Of a stretch of DNA of 64,000 nt, positions 61,452-64,000 are shown piece by piece. The first letter of the stretch is position 1. Every line of letters starts with the position of its first letter. The DNA is from Streptomyces fradiae (GTDB lineage Bacteria; Actinomycetota; Actinomycetes; Streptomycetales; Streptomycetaceae): positions 1,798,001 through 1,862,000 of the forward strand of contig NZ_CP065958.1 in NCBI RefSeq assembly GCF_041270065.1, written 5' to 3'. The position numbers and the translations under genes are program-made. The notes under the pieces are model-generated. The model did no database searches. It worked only from the letters and a program-made list of their open reading frames with translations, and was not told where the DNA came from.

Positions 61452-63275
61452 GTGGGGCAGGATCGACTGCGGGTGCCGGTGGGACGCGACGCGGCGCGCT
61501 GGCGAACGCGCGGGACCACGCGCACGGTGCTCTTCGTCGTCCACAACGTCACCTCGGCGACCCGACTGCTCGACGTACTCCCCCTCTTCGACGACGCCCC
61601 GGACGTGCAGACTCTCGCGACCTGTACCGGGTCCTCGCCGTTCCTGGCCGGGGTCGACGCGCTGCTCGACGGCGCGGGACTGCCGGTGGTGCCCTGGGAA
61701 CAGGCGAAGGAGCTGGCCGCGGCGGGCGGTGTGGACCTGGCCGTCAGCGCGAGCTATGGCGGCGAACTCCAGGCGTTTCAGGGGAAGTTGACCATCCTCT
61801 CACACGGCACTGGATACAATAAGAGGCTGGCGACACCGGACACCGGACACCGGACACCGGACACCGGGCTCGGGGGCGAGGGTGCGGGCGGCGGCGCCGC
61901 GCCGGTGTTCGGGATGGCGCCCGACTGGCTGCTGCACGAGGGCAAGCCGCTCGCCACGGCGACCGTCCTGTCCCACCCCGAGCAGCTCGACCGGCTGCGC
62001 CTGGCCTGCCCCGAGGCCGCGGAGACCGCCGTCCTCGCCGGTGATCCCTGCTTCGACCGGATGCTCGCGCTCCGCCGCCGGCGGCCGGCGCTGCGGCGCG
62101 CGCTCGGTGCGGGCGACGGGCGCCGGCTCGTCGTCCTGAACTCCACCTGGGGCCGTGCCTCCCTCTTCGGCTCCGACGCCTTCCCCGCCCTGCTGCGGGA
62201 GTTGACGGAGACGCTGCCGGTGGACGAGTACCGGCTGTGCGCCGTGCTCCACCCCAACATCGGGTACGGGCACGGCCCCGGCCAGGTGCGCGCCTGGCTG
62301 CGCCGGGCCGCCGCCTCCGGGCTCACCCTGATCGACCCGCTGGGCCCCTGGCGGCAGACCGTCGCGGCGGCCGACTGCGTCATCGGCGACCACGGATCGG
62401 TCACGTACTACGCCGCCGCCCTCGGCCTGCCGGTGCTGCTCGGCGCCTTCGCGGATCGCGATCTCGACCCGGCTTCGCCGGTCGCCGCGCTCGGCCGGGC
62501 CGCGCCGCGGCTGCGGCCCGGGATCCCGCTGCGGACGCGGCTCGACGCGGTGATCGACGGCCATGTGCCGGGGCGGTACGACGGGTTCGCGGCGCTCGCG
62601 AGCTCGGACCCGGGCGGCTCGGCCGGGCTCCTGCGGACCTTGTTCCACTCCCTGCTCGGCACCCCCGAGCCCGTCCGGCCCGCCACACTCCCCCAGCTGC
62701 CGGTCCCGGGCACCATCCCGGGCGAGGACGCCCTCGGAACCCCGGACCTCACCGTTCCGCTCAGGGTCCTCACGCGCGTCCTCGCGGGCGGGCCGCCGGA
62801 GGTGGCCGTGACCCGCTACGCCGACCCGTCCACCGAACCGGCCGGCCCGGACGCCGAGGACGCGGAGGACGCGGAGGGCACCGAGGGCGCCCACACGGTC
62901 GTGGACGAGGACACCCCCGACGCGGGGCGGCTCGCGCTCGCGGACCTGGTCACCGACCGCGGCCTCACCGGCGCCCCGCCGGGCCCGCGCGCCGCGGAAC
63001 TCCTCGCCACCCACCCGTACGCAGCCCTCGCCGCCGTCCGCACCGGGCCCGGCCGCTGTCTGGTCCGGGACCGCACCGGCACCCTGCTCGACCTCACCGC
63101 CCTCCCCCGCCAGGACGGCTTCCCGGACCCCTGCGACCCCTTCGCGTACGCCTCGGCCGTCCTCGGCTGGCAGGCGACCGGCCGCCCGCTCACCGCGCTC
63201 ACGGAGGCGGGCGTCCTCGTGGTGACGACGGGCCGGGTGTGCCACCGGGTGGCGGTACGGGCCGTTCCGGCCTAG
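61452..63275 (+). CDS. GT-B-like protein of unknown function (CDP-glycerol transferase-like middle)
   Basis: A 607-residue protein; relatives are often labelled translation initiation factor by mistake. The N-terminal region (TVLFVVHNVTSATRLLDVLP) and the downstream RRLVVLNSTWGRASLFGSDA, LCAVLHPNIGYGHGPGQVRA and CVIGDHGSVTYYAAALGLPV segments resemble a two-lobed GT-B fold such as CDP-glycerol glycerophosphotransferases, where DxSSV-like motifs bind the donor. The C-terminal ~200 residues (acidic PAGPDAEDAEDAEGTEGAHT) are unrecognised. GTG at 61452 is chosen behind a G-rich ribosome site. A 7-bp tandem repeat lies inside the gene at 61832-61866. Its stop overlaps the stop of the convergent TPR gene by four bases. 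Confidence 0.7.
   Translation: MGQDRLRVPVGRDAARWRTRGTTRTVLFVVHNVTSATRLLDVLPLFDDAPDVQTLATCTGSSPFLAGVDALLDGAGLPVVPWEQAKELAAAGGVDLAVSASYGGELQAFQGKLTILSHGTGYNKRLATPDTGHRTPDTGLGGEGAGGGAAPVFGMAPDWLLHEGKPLATATVLSHPEQLDRLRLACPEAAETAVLAGDPCFDRMLALRRRRPALRRALGAGDGRRLVVLNSTWGRASLFGSDAFPALLRELTETLPVDEYRLCAVLHPNIGYGHGPGQVRAWLRRAAASGLTLIDPLGPWRQTVAAADCVIGDHGSVTYYAAALGLPVLLGAFADRDLDPASPVAALGRAAPRLRPGIPLRTRLDAVIDGHVPGRYDGFAALASSDPGGSAGLLRTLFHSLLGTPEPVRPATLPQLPVPGTIPGEDALGTPDLTVPLRVLTRVLAGGPPEVAVTRYADPSTEPAGPDAEDAEDAEGTEGAHTVVDEDTPDAGRLALADLVTDRGLTGAPPGPRAAELLATHPYAALAAVRTGPGRCLVRDRTGTLLDLTALPRQDGFPDPCDPFAYASAVLGWQATGRPLTALTEAGVLVVTTGRVCHRVAVRAVPA
61832..61866 (+). repeat. Five tandem copies of GACACCG inside a coding sequence
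   Basis: Five perfect 7-bp units encode the low-complexity residues DTGHRTPDTG near residue 130 of the GT-B-like protein. As 7 is not a multiple of three, gain or loss of one unit would shift the frame. The bases just before (ACTGGATACAATAAGAGG) are unusually AT-rich. Confidence 0.9.
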
Positions 63276-64000
63276 GCGTCCGAAGCGTCGGTCGGGTCGG
63301 TCGCGGCGAGTTCGGCGCGCAGGGCGGCGGCGCGGGGTGAGCCGAGGCGTTCGTGGAGGCCGGCCGCCTCGGTGAGAAAGGCGCGGCGTTCGTCGGGAGT
63401 GGCCGCGGCGCGGGCGCGGAGTTCCGCGAGGGCCGCGTCCTGGACCGGGGCCTTCTCCTGGCGCATCCGCTCGGCGGCCTCGGCGAGGACGTGGGCGGCG
63501 CGCTCCCGGTCGCCGGCGGCGAGGGCCGCCTGGCCGAGGCTGGTGAGGACCCGGGCCTGGTTGTACGTGTCGGGGACGGGCAGTTCGGTCATGAGCCGCC
63601 CGGCCTGCTCCAGGGTGGCGGCGGCCCGGGCGTGCTCGCCGCGGCCGGAGAGGGCGCGGCCCCGGTGGTGGGCGAGCAGGGCGCGGGCGCGCGGGTCGTC
63701 GGTGAGGGTCTCGGCGGCGAGGAAGCAGGCCTCGGCCTCCTCGTACCGGCGCTGCTCCAGGCGTACCAGGCCCAGGGACTCGACGGCGGTCGCCTCGCCC
63801 CGGCGGTGGCCGCAGCGGCGGTCGGCCTCGGCGGCCGCGGTGAACGCCTGCTCGGCCTCGTCGAGGCGGCCGAGGCCCTTGAGGGCGAAGCCGAGCTGGG
63901 CGTGCATCCGGCCCTCGGCCTCGGGGACGGCGGGGCAGCGGGCGGCGGCGCGGACGCCGAGCCGGTGGGTGGCCAGCCAGTCCTGGTGGAAGCCGTGCCG
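63272..64000 (-). CDS. TPR-repeat regulator, C-terminal part (5' end outside window)
   Basis: The frame is open from the stop at 63272 to the end of the window, about 242 residues. It consists of tetratricopeptide-like repeats: ARAQLGFALKGLGRLDEAEQ-type blocks such as GFALKGLGRLDEAEQAFTAA, LGLVRLEQRRYEEAEACFLA, HHRGRALSGRGEHARAAATL and LGQAALAAGDRERAAHVLAE. The segment at the window edge (HGFHQDWLATHRLGVRAAAR) is typical of the TPR part of AfsR/SARP-type or NB-ARC-TPR regulators, so the missing N-terminus probably carries a nucleotide-binding domain. Convergent with the GT-B-like gene. Confidence 0.75.
   Translation of the reverse strand, partial: RHGFHQDWLATHRLGVRAAARCPAVPEAEGRMHAQLGFALKGLGRLDEAEQAFTAAAEADRRCGHRRGEATAVESLGLVRLEQRRYEEAEACFLAAETLTDDPRARALLAHHRGRALSGRGEHARAAATLEQAGRLMTELPVPDTYNQARVLTSLGQAALAAGDRERAAHVLAEAAERMRQEKAPVQDAALAELRARAAATPDERRAFLTEAAGLHERLGSPRAAALRAELAATDPTDASDA

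Noticed and set aside
61452..63275. Translation initiation factor annotation for the GT-B-like protein
   Set aside because: No GTP-binding G-domain motifs (GHVDHGK, NKxD) are present; the sequence looks like a two-lobed transferase.

Overview
The window is a high-GC actinobacterial chromosome segment, almost certainly Streptomyces. The signs are strong G/C bias at third codon positions, GTG and TTG starts, and lineage-marker genes: opcA, whiA, an RbpA-family protein, a chaplin, and a DinB-type mycothiol-dependent family protein. Gene order on the left (tkt-tal-zwf-opcA-pgl, pgi, gap-pgk-tpi-secG, whiA-yvcK-rapZ-uvrC, uvrA, uvrB) is, from memory, the conserved core layout of S. coelicolor. No rRNA, tRNA, CRISPR array, IS element or prophage was recognised.

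1-5.7 kb is a tightly coupled pentose-phosphate operon on the + strand: the 3' part of tkt, then tal, zwf, opcA and pgl. zwf/opcA and opcA/pgl overlap by four bases. 5.7-12.2 kb holds two bacterial-PH membrane proteins, pgi, and an aminosugar-like module (SIS protein, BadF/GlcNAc-kinase-like kinase, divergent RpiR regulator) sharing the repeated octamer CTGGTTGA. 12.3-16.2 kb is lower glycolysis (gap, pgk, tpiA) followed by secG and an RbpA-family gene. 16.4-24.6 kb has a secreted M14 carboxypeptidase and the uvrC-rapZ-yvcK-whiA operon with overlapping reading frames.

24.7-36.1 kb is more mixed: a papain-like secreted protease translationally coupled to a membrane-anchored protein, an HTH protein, a Rieske protein, a PfkB kinase, uvrA, a DinB-fold enzyme, an MBL hydrolase, an MHS-type transporter and a secreted beta-helix protein. 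36.1-40 kb is a Ter block: terC behind a convincing yybP-ykoY (manganese) riboswitch, a 655-aa TerD protein with a C-terminal domain resembling a degenerate FtsK-type ATPase, and a classical TerD. uvrB, an MHYT sensor protein, an MGMT and an MFS transporter follow.

45.6-64 kb looks accessory: a TolB-like/MFS pair, a discoidin-metallophosphatase, a cupin, a second secreted papain-like protein overlapping a lipoprotein gene, a pseudouridine-catabolism pair (psuG and a PfkB kinase) with an unknown gene and a degenerate uridine-kinase-like gene, an SDR, MerR and HxlR regulators, an aminotransferase, a long chaplin with a sortase signal, a GT-B-like protein carrying a 7-bp tandem repeat inside the coding sequence, and the end of a TPR regulator. 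The most distinctive observations are the riboswitch with its own anti-Shine-Dalgarno strand, the two papain-like-protease plus anchored-partner operons, the TerD/FtsK-like fusion, and the chaplin whose second domain has lost both cysteines.
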